Translations under genes and position numbers: made by a program | In this document: positions 1 to 7,283 of the stretch, in pieces | How the letters are laid out: each line of letters starts with the position of its first letter | How positions within the stretch are numbered: position 1 is the first letter of the stretch | Source: an uncultured Flavobacteriales bacterium | Lineage (GTDB): Bacteria > Bacteroidota > Bacteroidia > Flavobacteriales > UBA7430 | Direction of reading: 5' to 3' | Length of the DNA stretch: 9,612 bases | Assembly (NCBI GenBank): GCA_913041775.1 | Contig: CAJWJW010000039.1 | Span: 1 to 9,612 of the forward strand | Notes under the pieces: model-generated | The model's database searches: none | Told to the model about the DNA's origin: nothing | The model's input: only the letters and a program-made list of their open reading frames with translations

Positions 1-1057
1 AATAGCTTTGCAGGGTTTTAAGCGCTTCAGGACTAAAGGTTTTCTCAGTAATTCCATGTTCATTACAGATCTGTTTGTTGAAGTGATCGGTAAGAATAGG
101 TATGTCTGATTTTCGCTCGTCTAAGGACGGATTATTAATTAATATAACACCTAAACGATGGTAAAGGTCTTCTCTAAAATTTCCTTCTTTTATTTCGTGT
201 TGTAAGTTTTTATTAGTTGCAGCAATTACACGAACATTTACGGTTATTTCTTTGTCACCACCAACACGGGTGATTTTATTCTCTTGTAATGCTCGTAATA
301 CTTTAGCTTGAGCTTTTAAGCTCATGTCTCCAACCTCATCTAAGAAAAGGGTGCCTCCATCGGCAGTTTCAAATTTCCCTTTTCGTTGTTTTATTGCCGA
401 AGTAAATGCGCCCTTTTCATGCCCAAATAATTCGGACTCAATTAATTCTGAAGGAATAGCCGCACAGTTAACTTCTATCATTTGCGCTGTACTACGACCA
501 CTTTTTACGTGTATTGCATGTGCGATAAGTTCTTTTCCTGTACCATTCGCTCCAGTTATGAGTACCCTAGCGTCTGTAGGTGCAACCCTATCTATCATTT
601 GATGAATCTTAGCTAACTCTGGCGAGTTCCCTATCATCTCGTATTTCTTACTTACTTTTTTCTTGAGTACTTTATTTTGAACGACTAAATTCTTTCTGTC
701 TAGGGCATTTCTAACCGTGTTTAATAATCTATTTAGGTCTGGTGGCTTAGAAATATAATCGAAAGCTCCTTTTTTTATACAGTCTACTGCCGTCTCTATG
801 TCACCATGTCCGGATATCATTACCATAGTAAGGTCTGGCTGAATTTCCATTGCTTTGGATAGCAATTCCATCCCATCCATTTTAGGCATTTTAATATCAC
901 ATAAAATAAGGTCGTAACTGTCTTTAGACAGTTTCTCAAAACCTACTAATCCATTCTCAGCTACCTCTACCTTATAGCTGCTATCTTCTTCTTGAATGAT
1001 ATTAGAAAGAACATTTCTAATTGCTTGTTCATCTTCTATAATGAGGATTTTTGCCAT
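1..1057 (-). CDS. Sigma-54-dependent response regulator (NtrC/AtoC type), C-terminus missing
   Basis: Activator that, once phosphorylated by a histidine kinase, uses ATP to open sigma-54 RNA polymerase promoters. The 352 visible residues start at ATG 1057-1055 (MAKILIIEDE). They show a receiver domain (about 1-120) with acidic pocket E8/D9, phospho-acceptor D54 (CDIKMP) and K104 (ISKPPD), followed by an AAA+ domain from about 142. The AAA+ part has Walker A GANGTGKE (169-176), the sigma-54 contact loop GAFTSA (216-221; usual form GAFTGA), Walker B LFLDE (237-241), the sensor region AATNKN and the arginine-finger stretch FREDLYHRL. The reading frame leaves the window at base 1, so the end of AAA+ and the expected Fis-type helix-turn-helix (about 100 residues in this family) lie outside. 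The start overlaps the end of the Ppx/GppA gene by 22 bases, which suggests translational coupling. No histidine kinase is visible, so the signal is unknown. The family is certain; the target genes are not. Confidence 0.95.
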   Translation of the reverse strand, partial: MAKILIIEDEQAIRNVLSNIIQEEDSSYKVEVAENGLVGFEKLSKDSYDLILCDIKMPKMDGMELLSKAMEIQPDLTMVMISGHGDIETAVDCIKKGAFDYISKPPDLNRLLNTVRNALDRKNLVVQNKVLKKKVSKKYEMIGNSPELAKIHQMIDRVAPTDARVLITGANGTGKELIAHAIHVKSGRSTAQMIEVNCAAIPSELIESELFGHEKGAFTSAIKQRKGKFETADGGTLFLDEVGDMSLKAQAKVLRALQENKITRVGGDKEITVNVRVIAATNKNLQHEIKEGNFREDLYHRLGVILINNPSLDERKSDIPILTDHFNKQICNEHGITEKTFSPEALKTLQSY

Positions 1058-1989
1058 GAGTGCGATTTTGTTAGGAGTGTATGGATAAGGCCTTCTTTGA
1101 GTGCGTAAGTAGAAAGACGTAAATCGTGAATAATAAGCCTATTTAAAATATAGTTTACAATTACAACTGAAATAACAATCATATCGGCACGCATAGCAAC
1201 TAGGCCTTCCATATGTAATCGTTGTTCCAAGGTAGACCCAGAAATCATTCTTTGAATTCCATTATAATCGGTCATTAAAAACTGGTAACTCGTATCCTTT
1301 TTCCAGATTTCGCAGTCGCCATTTTTACAAGAAATCATTTCTGCTAAGGTGTCGAATGAGCCAGATGAACCAATTAGAGAATTGACCTCGTAAACTTCGG
1401 CCATCTCTAGCATTTCTTCTAGCGTATCTTCTAAATAATTATCTATAGCGGCTACATCGTCTATGTTAATAGGGTTCGCAGGATTAAAAGTTTCTAGTAA
1501 ACGTGCTACACCTAGTTTATAGCTTTTTCGCCAAAAAGTTTCTTCGCTATTGGCTATGATAAATTCTGTACTTCCACCGCCAATATCAATAATAAGTTTT
1601 GGAGAATCTTCTAGGTCTATGGCTTGTTTTACACCTTGGTAAATTAAATCAGCTTCTGTATCTCCATCAATTACATTAATGAGAATACCTAAGCTATCTT
1701 TCACCTCTTGTACAAATAAATCACCATTATTAGCACTTCGTATTGCCGAAGTTGCTACTGCATAAAATTCTGTAATATTTTCTACTACCAGCTTGGCTTT
1801 GTATTTTGTAAGCGCTTCAATTCCTCTTTTATAAGGAGCTTCGGCAATAAAACCTTTGGTAATACCACCTTCGCCTAGTTTAACGGCAATTTTAGTTTTG
1901 TAAAAAATAGAATAGTCCTGTTCTTTTACTTCTGCAAGAAGTAAATTAAAGGTATTTGTGCCCAAGTCTATAATTCCTATTTTCCTCAT
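1036..1989 (-). CDS. Ppx/GppA family phosphatase (exopolyphosphatase or pppGpp phosphohydrolase)
   Basis: Cytosolic hydrolase of the actin/Hsp70 fold that removes terminal phosphate from polyphosphate and/or converts pppGpp to ppGpp. The 317 residues show the first phosphate-binding motif IDLGTNTFNLLL near the N-terminus (D8), SAIRSANNG (81-89), the catalytic-glutamate region DGDTEADLIYQGV (E112) and the second glycine loop DIGGGSTEF (135-143). The length fits the short two-domain form common in Bacteroidota, without the C-terminal HD-like region of E. coli Ppx. ATG 1989 lies 3 bases after the permease stop, and the gene ends inside the start of the response regulator, so it belongs to the operon. 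Ppx and GppA activities cannot be separated by sequence here, so I give no symbol. All catalytic motifs look intact. Confidence 0.93.
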   Translation of the reverse strand: MRKIGIIDLGTNTFNLLLAEVKEQDYSIFYKTKIAVKLGEGGITKGFIAEAPYKRGIEALTKYKAKLVVENITEFYAVATSAIRSANNGDLFVQEVKDSLGILINVIDGDTEADLIYQGVKQAIDLEDSPKLIIDIGGGSTEFIIANSEETFWRKSYKLGVARLLETFNPANPINIDDVAAIDNYLEDTLEEMLEMAEVYEVNSLIGSSGSFDTLAEMISCKNGDCEIWKKDTSYQFLMTDYNGIQRMISGSTLEQRLHMEGLVAMRADMIVISVVIVNYILNRLIIHDLRLSTYALKEGLIHTLLTKSHSWQKSSL

Positions 1990-1992
1990 TTT

Positions 1993-3312
1993 TTAGCTTT
2001 GTTTAATCCACTTCCATAAAGTCTTATAAGTAACTTTTTGTCCGTACATCAAAATTCCTATTCGGTATATTCTACCTGCAATCCAGCTGGTAAATATAAA
2101 GCCAATAATTAACAAAACCATCGATAACCCTATTTCCCATAAAGGAGGATCAAATGGCAGTCTACCCATCATTATAATTGGAGATGTAAATGGAATTATA
2201 GAACACCAAAATGCGAGAGAACTATCAGGGTTTTCGAGGATAGTTTGCAAAGCAATAATAGAAAATATAAGTGGTATTGTAATTGGCATCATAAATTGCT
2301 GACTGTCTGTTTCTGAGTCTACAGCGGCTCCTACAGCGGCAAATAAAGAGCCATACATTAGGTAGCCTCCCACAAAATAAAATAGAAACATTCCCAATAG
2401 GAAGCTTATGTTTATACTTTGTAATTGCGCCAATATTGAGGCTATTCCATTTTGAGGAATATCAACATCTTGGAGAATTAGTTCTGTACCATTTGCTATA
2501 TCTGCAGGATTAATGTCTGCTGGGTTTACCAATAAGGTGGTGGCTACAGTGCTTAATACAAAAGTGAGTAAAATCCAGAGTGCAAACTGGGTAAACCCAA
2601 CTAATGCAACTCCAATAATTTTTCCCATCATTAGCTGAAATGGTTTTACAGAGGAGATTATAATTTCTACAATTCTACTTGTTTTTTCTTCCATTACCCC
2701 ACGCATAACCATTGCACCGTATAAGAAAATGAATATGTAAATTAAAAAACCTCCAGCCATACTCAAGCCTAATGCAATTTCTGTAGAACCCGATTTTTCC
2801 AATCCACTTTCGCCTAGTATAATAGTATTTAGGTTAATGTCTACTCGAGTTTTTTCGATGATATCTCTCGTTAAACCTTCATTTTTAAGTTTTATAGACT
2901 CTATAACAGATTCTACATTTCTAGAAATTAAACGTCTGTTTGCTATACTTATCGGTTTGTGAGCAAAAACATTTATACTGTTTTCTAGTAGACTTATAGT
3001 GCTATCTGTAGAGCTTGGAATATGTACCAAAGCAAAAGCGTTACTTTGGTTAAATAGTGCTTTTACCTCTACGAGTGGTTCAATAAAAAAAGTTGTGTTT
3101 ATGTCTTCTGCTTTTTCGAATTGAGAAATAAACAGTCCACTTTCATCGCAAATCCATACACTTCGTTCTTCGGTGTCCGAATTGTCCATTAATAGAGGAG
3201 TCATCATTAATGCAGCCATTAAAATAGGACCCAAAATAGTCATTACGATAAACGACTTTTTACGTACTCTCGAGAGGTACTCTCTTTTTATAATTAAGAT
3301 AATTTTATTCAT
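1993..3312 (-). CDS. ABC-2 type transporter permease (NatB-like)
   Basis: Membrane subunit of an ABC exporter, partner of the ATPase encoded just upstream. The 439 residues show the NatB/ABC2 layout. There is a cationic N-terminus (KREYLSRVRKKS), a first membrane helix at about 20-42, and an extracytoplasmic domain of about 135 residues. Hydrophobic segments follow at about 179-203, 231-261, 303-330, 342-358, 365-383 and 392-415. Between the second and third helices is the conserved cytoplasmic stretch MRGVMEEKTSRIVEIIISS (203-221), typical of this family. Residues 263-272 are an exact tandem pair, NPADI-NPADI, in an external loop. ATG 3312 lies 2 bases after the ATPase stop and the next gene starts 3 bases downstream. 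The NatAB relatives export sodium in Bacillus, but the substrate here cannot be read from sequence. Confidence 0.92.
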   Translation of the reverse strand: MNKIILIIKREYLSRVRKKSFIVMTILGPILMAALMMTPLLMDNSDTEERSVWICDESGLFISQFEKAEDINTTFFIEPLVEVKALFNQSNAFALVHIPSSTDSTISLLENSINVFAHKPISIANRRLISRNVESVIESIKLKNEGLTRDIIEKTRVDINLNTIILGESGLEKSGSTEIALGLSMAGGFLIYIFIFLYGAMVMRGVMEEKTSRIVEIIISSVKPFQLMMGKIIGVALVGFTQFALWILLTFVLSTVATTLLVNPADINPADIANGTELILQDVDIPQNGIASILAQLQSINISFLLGMFLFYFVGGYLMYGSLFAAVGAAVDSETDSQQFMMPITIPLIFSIIALQTILENPDSSLAFWCSIIPFTSPIIMMGRLPFDPPLWEIGLSMVLLIIGFIFTSWIAGRIYRIGILMYGQKVTYKTLWKWIKQS

Positions 3313-3314
3313 AA

Positions 3315-4217
3315 TTAATTTCCTTGTACTGTTCGTATAAATATTTCGTTTACGGTAGGGATTTTTTCTTCGAATCCTTTAATGTCAGAGTGGTCTAATA
3401 AAAAACGAATTAAGTCTGTTGCAGAGCTATCGTTTAAGATTTGTATTTCGGCCTTATGAGCGTTTTGTTGAACTAGTTTTAAATGTTCTGGTAACCTATC
3501 TAAGAAGCCTAGCTTGCTAGAAGAAAAGTCTACTTTGTATATCTGTTGCTTGTATTTATCCTTAATCTCATTAATAGGTCCATCTAGAATTTTTTTCGAC
3601 TTATCTATCAATGCAATATGATCGCAAAGTTCTTCTACCGATTCCATTCGATGTGTAGAGAAAATAATTGAAGTACCGTTTTCTTTTAATTGTAAAATTT
3701 CATCTTTAATGATATTCGCATTAATAGGATCGAATCCAGAAAATGGCTCATCGAAAATAAGGAGTTTTGGTTGGTGTAGTACAGTGGTTATAAATTGTAT
3801 TTTTTGTGCCATTCCTTTAGAGAGTTCTTCCACTTTTTTATCCCACCAAGTATTGATATCAAATCGCTCAAACCAACTACGTAAAGCCTTTTTAGCTTCT
3901 TTTTCCGAAAGCCCTTTTAGCTGTGCAAGGTATAAGGCTTGTTCTCCAACCTTCATCTTTTTGTACAAACCTCGCTCTTCGGGTAAATAACCAATTTGAC
4001 CTATATGATTGTGGTTTAATGGTTCTCCATTAAAAAGTACCCGACCTTCATCGGGTATAGTAATTTGATTTATAATACGGATTAAGCTAGTTTTTCCAGC
4101 TCCATTAGGACCCAAGAGTCCAAATATTTGACCTTCTTGAACAGATAAGCTTATATTATCTAAAGCTTTATGGTGGATGTAAGTTTTACTTACCGATTGC
4201 ACTTCAAGTACTTTCAT
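3315..4217 (-). CDS. ABC transporter ATP-binding protein (NatA-like)
   Basis: Cytoplasmic ATPase that powers the adjacent ABC-2 permease. In a 300-residue protein starting MKVLEVQSVSKTY I see Walker A GPNGAGKT (36-43), the Q-loop region IGYLPEERGLY (85-95), signature LSKGM (132-136), Walker B LLIFDEP with D156/E157, D-loop SGFDP and switch histidine H189 (STHRME). The Q-loop has no glutamine at the usual spot; YLPEERGLY is characteristic of the NatA-like subgroup, so this is not a defect. A C-terminal extension of about 80 residues follows the ATPase core. An in-frame TTG at 4250 would add 11 residues, but ATG 4217 sits directly before the conserved N-terminus and is preferred. It is the first gene of the four-gene minus-strand unit, diverging from the M61 peptidase gene. 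No clear promoter of its own was found. Confidence 0.95.
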   Translation of the reverse strand: MKVLEVQSVSKTYIHHKALDNISLSVQEGQIFGLLGPNGAGKTSLIRIINQITIPDEGRVLFNGEPLNHNHIGQIGYLPEERGLYKKMKVGEQALYLAQLKGLSEKEAKKALRSWFERFDINTWWDKKVEELSKGMAQKIQFITTVLHQPKLLIFDEPFSGFDPINANIIKDEILQLKENGTSIIFSTHRMESVEELCDHIALIDKSKKILDGPINEIKDKYKQQIYKVDFSSSKLGFLDRLPEHLKLVQQNAHKAEIQILNDSSATDLIRFLLDHSDIKGFEEKIPTVNEIFIRTVQGN

Positions 4218-4269
4218 ATATAAAAATTGAATTCTTAATTGGGATTCCAATATAAGATATTTATGAGGT

Positions 4270-4300
4270 TTGTTAAGCCTATTTAGATTGAATATATTTG
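4270..4300 (+). promoter_or_regulatory. Bacteroidota-type promoter for the M61 peptidase gene
   Basis: An exact -7 element TATATTTG (consensus TAnnTTTG) lies at 4293-4300. A TTG, within TTTG 4269-4272, ends 20 bases upstream and matches the -33 element with normal spacing. Transcription would start near 4304, giving a leader of about 66 bases before ATG 4371. It lies in the divergent spacer and points toward the peptidase gene. Inferred from the motif only. Confidence 0.6.
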
Positions 4301-4370
4301 CAGAAATTACACTTTAAATTAAAGAATAAAAACTTTAATTTGAACTGCTATAAATTCAAAATCGATCTAC

Positions 4371-6080
4371 ATGATTCAATATACTTTTTCCTACTCCAAG
4401 CCACATCGTCATTTTGTAGATATAGAAATGTGTGTAGAAAAGCATAATGCATCGGAATTGATTTTGCAATTGCCAGCATGGAGGCCTGGGAGGTATGAAT
4501 TGGCTGATTTCGCTAAAAATATTCAGCAATTTTCTGTGATGGATGCCCATGGAAACCCTTTGAAGTATGAGAAAATAACAAAAGATACTTGGAAGGTTTC
4601 TACACCAAATATAAGCGAGATTATTGTAAAGTATAATTATTACGCGAACGAATTAAATGCTGGTTCTACTTATGTGGATGAAAATCTGTTGTATGTAAAC
4701 CCTCTAAATTGCTGTCTTTTTATACCAAATAGAATTGAGGAGACTTGTGCAATTGAATTGCAGATTCCAGAATCGTATGAAATTGCTTGTTCTCTTCCAC
4801 AGAAAAATCACCAGTTAATTGCTTGTAATTTTAATGAATTGGCCGAAAGTCCTTGGGTCGCTTCTAATTCATTGCAACATAAATCTTACGAAGTAGAATC
4901 TCTAGAATTCCATGTTTGGTTTCTAGGAGCTTGCAGCCCAGATTGGAACAGAATAATTGCCGATTTTAAGGCTTTTACAATTCAGCAAATAAAAGACTTT
5001 ACTGCTTTTCCTGTTGCCGAATATCATTTCATTAACCTAATGTTGCCATATAAAGCATCCCATGGGGTAGAACACACTGCCAATACCGTTATTTCGTTAG
5101 GTCCTGGCGAAGACTTGATGAGCGATAAAATGTATGCGTCTTTATTAGGCGTTTCCTCACACGAATTGTATCACACTTGGAATGTAAAACAAATTAGACC
5201 TACAGCTCTGTTGCCTTACGATTATACCAAAGAGAATTATTCTCGAATGGGCTATTTGTACGAAGGTGTAACTACTTATATGGGCGATTTGTATCTCAAA
5301 CGATCCAAGGTTTTTTCTGAATCTGAATTTTACAAAACCCAAGAAGAAAATTTACAAAAACATTTTCATAATGGTGCTCGTACTAATATGTCGGTGGCAG
5401 ATTCTAGCTTCGATACGTGGCTTGATGGATATGTAATAGGAATTCCAAACAGAAAGGTTTCTATTTATACCGAAGGAGCTTTGTGTGCTTTAATGCTCGA
5501 TATTTTAATACTTCATAACAATGCTGGACAGAAGTCTTTAAGAACATTAATGACTAAGCTGTATATAGATTACGCTTGTAAAGCCAAAGGTTTAAGCGAA
5601 GATGATTATATACACGAATTACTTTCTTTTGGTGGAAACAATGCGCTAGCTATTGTACAGAATCACTTATACGGAACTAAAGATTTTAGAGCTTCTTTAG
5701 ATGAGGTTTTAGCTTTAGTTGGCTTGCAAATTATTCAAGAAGAAAATCCGGATTTATTGGCTGCTAGTTTGGGCATTAAAGGGCTGTTTTCTAAAACAGG
5801 ATTTGAGATTAAGACGGTCCAAGAGAATTCTATTTCTGATGTATCTAAAATTGCTGTTGGCGATATTATTCTCGAAGTAAATGGGAAGCCTATTACAAAG
5901 GAGCTGTTGACTTCTTTAAGCGCAAAAGGTTCTGCAGTGTTTAAAGTGAAAAGACGTTTTGAAACGATTGATTTAGAAATCTCTCTTTTAGATAAATCGC
6001 ATTATCAAATCAATAAAATAATTACTATGGATACTGTTACTGTAGAACAGGAAGTGTTGTTTGCTAAGTGGTGTAATTAA
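4371..6080 (+). CDS. M61 family metallo-aminopeptidase with C-terminal PDZ domain
   Basis: Zinc-dependent peptidase of the glycyl-aminopeptidase family. The 569 residues match the usual length. An N-terminal beta domain (about 1-165) starts MIQYTFSYSKPHRH and includes LPAWRPGRYELADFAKNIQ. The catalytic domain carries GVEHTANTV (232-240) and the zinc motif HELYH (264-268) within SSHELYHTWNVKQIRP; H264 and H268 are ligands, E265 is catalytic and E298 (YLYEGVTTY) is the likely third ligand. A PDZ domain follows at about 470-545, with IAVGDIILEVNGKPIT as its conserved loop and strand. No signal peptide is visible, so it is probably cytosolic, unlike some secreted relatives. The gene stands alone between the divergent ABC operon and a convergent decayed gene, with its own promoter candidate. 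All active-site residues are present. Its physiological substrate is unknown. Confidence 0.95.
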   Translation: MIQYTFSYSKPHRHFVDIEMCVEKHNASELILQLPAWRPGRYELADFAKNIQQFSVMDAHGNPLKYEKITKDTWKVSTPNISEIIVKYNYYANELNAGSTYVDENLLYVNPLNCCLFIPNRIEETCAIELQIPESYEIACSLPQKNHQLIACNFNELAESPWVASNSLQHKSYEVESLEFHVWFLGACSPDWNRIIADFKAFTIQQIKDFTAFPVAEYHFINLMLPYKASHGVEHTANTVISLGPGEDLMSDKMYASLLGVSSHELYHTWNVKQIRPTALLPYDYTKENYSRMGYLYEGVTTYMGDLYLKRSKVFSESEFYKTQEENLQKHFHNGARTNMSVADSSFDTWLDGYVIGIPNRKVSIYTEGALCALMLDILILHNNAGQKSLRTLMTKLYIDYACKAKGLSEDDYIHELLSFGGNNALAIVQNHLYGTKDFRASLDEVLALVGLQIIQEENPDLLAASLGIKGLFSKTGFEIKTVQENSISDVSKIAVGDIILEVNGKPITKELLTSLSAKGSAVFKVKRRFETIDLEISLLDKSHYQINKIITMDTVTVEQEVLFAKWCN

Positions 6081-6140
6081 AAAGTATAAAAAGAAATGTT
6101 CTCCGTGCTTCACTAGTAATTGTAAGTAATGACAGCTTTT

Positions 6141-6419
6141 TTAAACTAGTTTATTTTTTCTCTGTAGAATAATTACTCTGTAAATGAAACTTATTACTGC
6201 CGTTGGTGTTAAAATCATAGGTAAAAGGTCTGTGTCGAGTATTGTCCGTATAACATAGGCTTGAAGGCGCTTATATTTTGGGTGAAACGTTATTATTGCT
6301 ACTCCAATAGCTAGTATGCTCGCAGCGGTAGTGTTTACGATTCTGTTTCCTCGTTGAACCTTTCTATATTCTTCAAGAATAGGTAAATAATTACTGTTGT
6401 CGCTCATTGCTTCGCTCAT
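6141..6419 (-). pseudogene. C-terminal open fragment of the decayed gene (92 residues, two membrane segments)
   Basis: This stretch could be taken as a small hypothetical membrane protein starting MSEAMSDNSNYL, with hydrophobic segments at about residues 28-44 (IVNTTAASILAIGVAII) and 65-85 (LLPMILTPTAVISFIYRVIIL). It is in the same frame as the fragment upstream, separated from it only by TAA-AAT-ACT. Its own stop (6143-6141) can be bypassed by a one-base change that yields a longer natural-looking C-terminus. I therefore treat it as part of the 6113-6834 pseudogene. An independent two-helix membrane protein is a weaker alternative. Confidence 0.6.
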
Positions 6420-6425
6420 AGTATT

Positions 6426-6653
6426 TTAGCTCACGTTCGATAGATTATTGTATCCTTTGTTGATGTAAAATATATTGGGCTTTTCAATAAGTCCTAGTTC
6501 ATACAGTATGCGATATGATATAGGTTTGTATTCTTTGGCATATAGATTAATAGTGCCATCTATAAATTGTGGTATAAGTTTAGACTTATGTTTATTTAAC
6601 AATTTTATATTGGCTCTATCTACGTAGTTAGTTTTTGTAAAACTTAACTTCAT
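6426..6653 (-). pseudogene. Central open fragment of the decayed gene (75 residues)
   Basis: Open from ATG 6653 (MKLSFTKTNYVD), or from GTG 6671 for 81 residues, to TAA 6428-6426. It is lysine- and asparagine-rich, without a membrane segment, and contains FIDGTINLYAKEYKPISYR and FYINKGYNNLSNVS. The first residues after ATG 6653 overlap a better reading in another frame (KLDEVKFYK), so this start is probably an artefact of the frameshift at 6632-6636. I do not recognise it as a stand-alone gene. Confidence 0.6.
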
Positions 6654-6849
6654 CAAGCTTATATTTAACACTATTAACGATTAAATGTGGATCTATCATA
6701 AAACCCGAATTATAGCTTATTTTTCGCCATAAATTATAGAGTCAGTGTAGAGGTGTATATAGCTTTTTTCAGGGACTAATGTTTGAGCAAAACTCGTTGT
6801 AAAAATGGAGTAGAATAAATAGTAACCTTTTCATTTTATCAATTTTGAT

Positions 6850-7227
6850 TTATTTAACAGCAATCATAGAGATTTCTACATTCACATCTTTTGGTAAACG
6901 GGCAACTTCAACGGTTTCTCTAGCAGGGTAGTCAGAGCTAAAATATTGGTTGTACACACCATTTATACTTTCAAAGTTATCCATATCAGAAATAAATATT
7001 GAGGCCTTAATTACATGCTCAAAAGTCATTCCTGCTTCAGTCAAAACTGCCTTCATATTGCCCATTACTTGCTTGGTCTCAGCTTCTATAGATTCCATTA
7101 TTAGTCTTCCTGTAATTGGATCCATAGCTATCTGACCAGAGGTGTAAAGGGTGTTTCCAGAAAGTACAGCTTGAGAATAAGGCCCAATAGGAGCAGGAGC
7201 ATTTTTAGTTTCTATGATTTTCTTCAT
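6850..7227 (-). CDS. ridA: RidA family enamine/imine deaminase
   Basis: Small cytosolic enzyme that hydrolyses reactive enamine/imine intermediates such as 2-aminoacrylate, made by PLP-dependent dehydratases, and so protects PLP enzymes. At 125 residues it has full family length. It shows APIGPYSQAV with Y17, LYTSGQIAMDP, the RidA block PARETVEVARLPKDVNVEI with R103 (equivalent to E. coli R105) and E118 (equivalent to E120). The E. coli cysteine two residues after the arginine is T105 here, a common change. Start ATG 7227 opens MKKIIETKNAPAP, standard for the family. It diverges from the amidotransferase gene across a 56-base spacer and is followed after 15 bases by the start of the decayed gene, with which it may once have been co-transcribed. 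Confidence 0.95.
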   Translation of the reverse strand: MKKIIETKNAPAPIGPYSQAVLSGNTLYTSGQIAMDPITGRLIMESIEAETKQVMGNMKAVLTEAGMTFEHVIKASIFISDMDNFESINGVYNQYFSSDYPARETVEVARLPKDVNVEISMIAVK

Positions 7228-7236
7228 TTTATTGTT

Positions 7237-7244
7237 TAGTTTTG
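7237..7244 (+). promoter_or_regulatory. Candidate -7 promoter element for the amidotransferase gene
   Basis: TAGTTTTG is an exact match to TAnnTTTG in the 56-base divergent spacer. It would start transcription near 7248, about 36 bases before ATG 7284. No good TTG is seen at the expected -33 distance, which falls inside ridA, so this rests on the -7 element and its position alone. Confidence 0.4.
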
Positions 7245-7283
7245 TCCTAATTATAAGGCTAATATATAAAACACGTTATTTAA

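Larger units (their letters stand above)
6113..6834 (-). pseudogene. Decayed gene for a secreted/membrane protein of about 240 residues
   Basis: Read on the minus strand, ATG 6834 lies 15 bases after the ridA stop and opens a signal peptide, MKRLLFILL, then, after a one-base shift at the T run 6801-6805, FTTSFAQ, a typical Bacteroidota cleavage site. Coherent protein continues in pieces: SYIHLYTDSIIYGEK up to a stop at 6719-6717; after restoring one A in run 6720-6724, ISYNSGFMIDPHLIV through KLDEVKFYK up to a stop at 6630-6628; after dropping one A in run 6632-6636, the long open stretch NYVDRANIKLLNKH and onward. An in-frame TAA at 6428-6426 then splits NNLSNVS from NTMSEAMSDN. A last one-base shift at 6143-6145 changes the stop at 6143-6141 into KKAVITYNY and a TAG at 6115-6113. 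The C-terminal half has two hydrophobic segments. I do not recognise the function. Sequencing error at homopolymers is the main alternative, but the in-frame stop and intact neighbours favour real decay. Confidence 0.75.

Noticed and set aside
324..602. Plus-strand open frame of 92 residues
   Set aside because: It lies opposite the AAA+ domain of the response regulator, whose conserved motifs occupy the minus strand; the plus-strand product shows no domain.
3709..3990. Plus-strand open frame of 93 residues
   Set aside because: Antisense to the ABC ATPase Walker B and signature region; no supporting motif.
4218..4250. TTG 4250 as start of the ABC ATPase
   Set aside because: The 11 added residues are not part of the family N-terminus, while ATG 4217 gives MKVLEVQSVSKTY directly.
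4247..4254. TATATTGG as minus-strand promoter for the ABC operon
   Set aside because: It has one mismatch to TAnnTTTG and no clear TTG at the -33 distance; too weak to annotate.
6142..6153. Palindrome TAAACTAGTTTA followed by a T run as terminator of the peptidase gene
   Set aside because: The stem would be four A-T pairs around a 4-base loop, and the bases fall within the end of the decayed gene; not a credible terminator.
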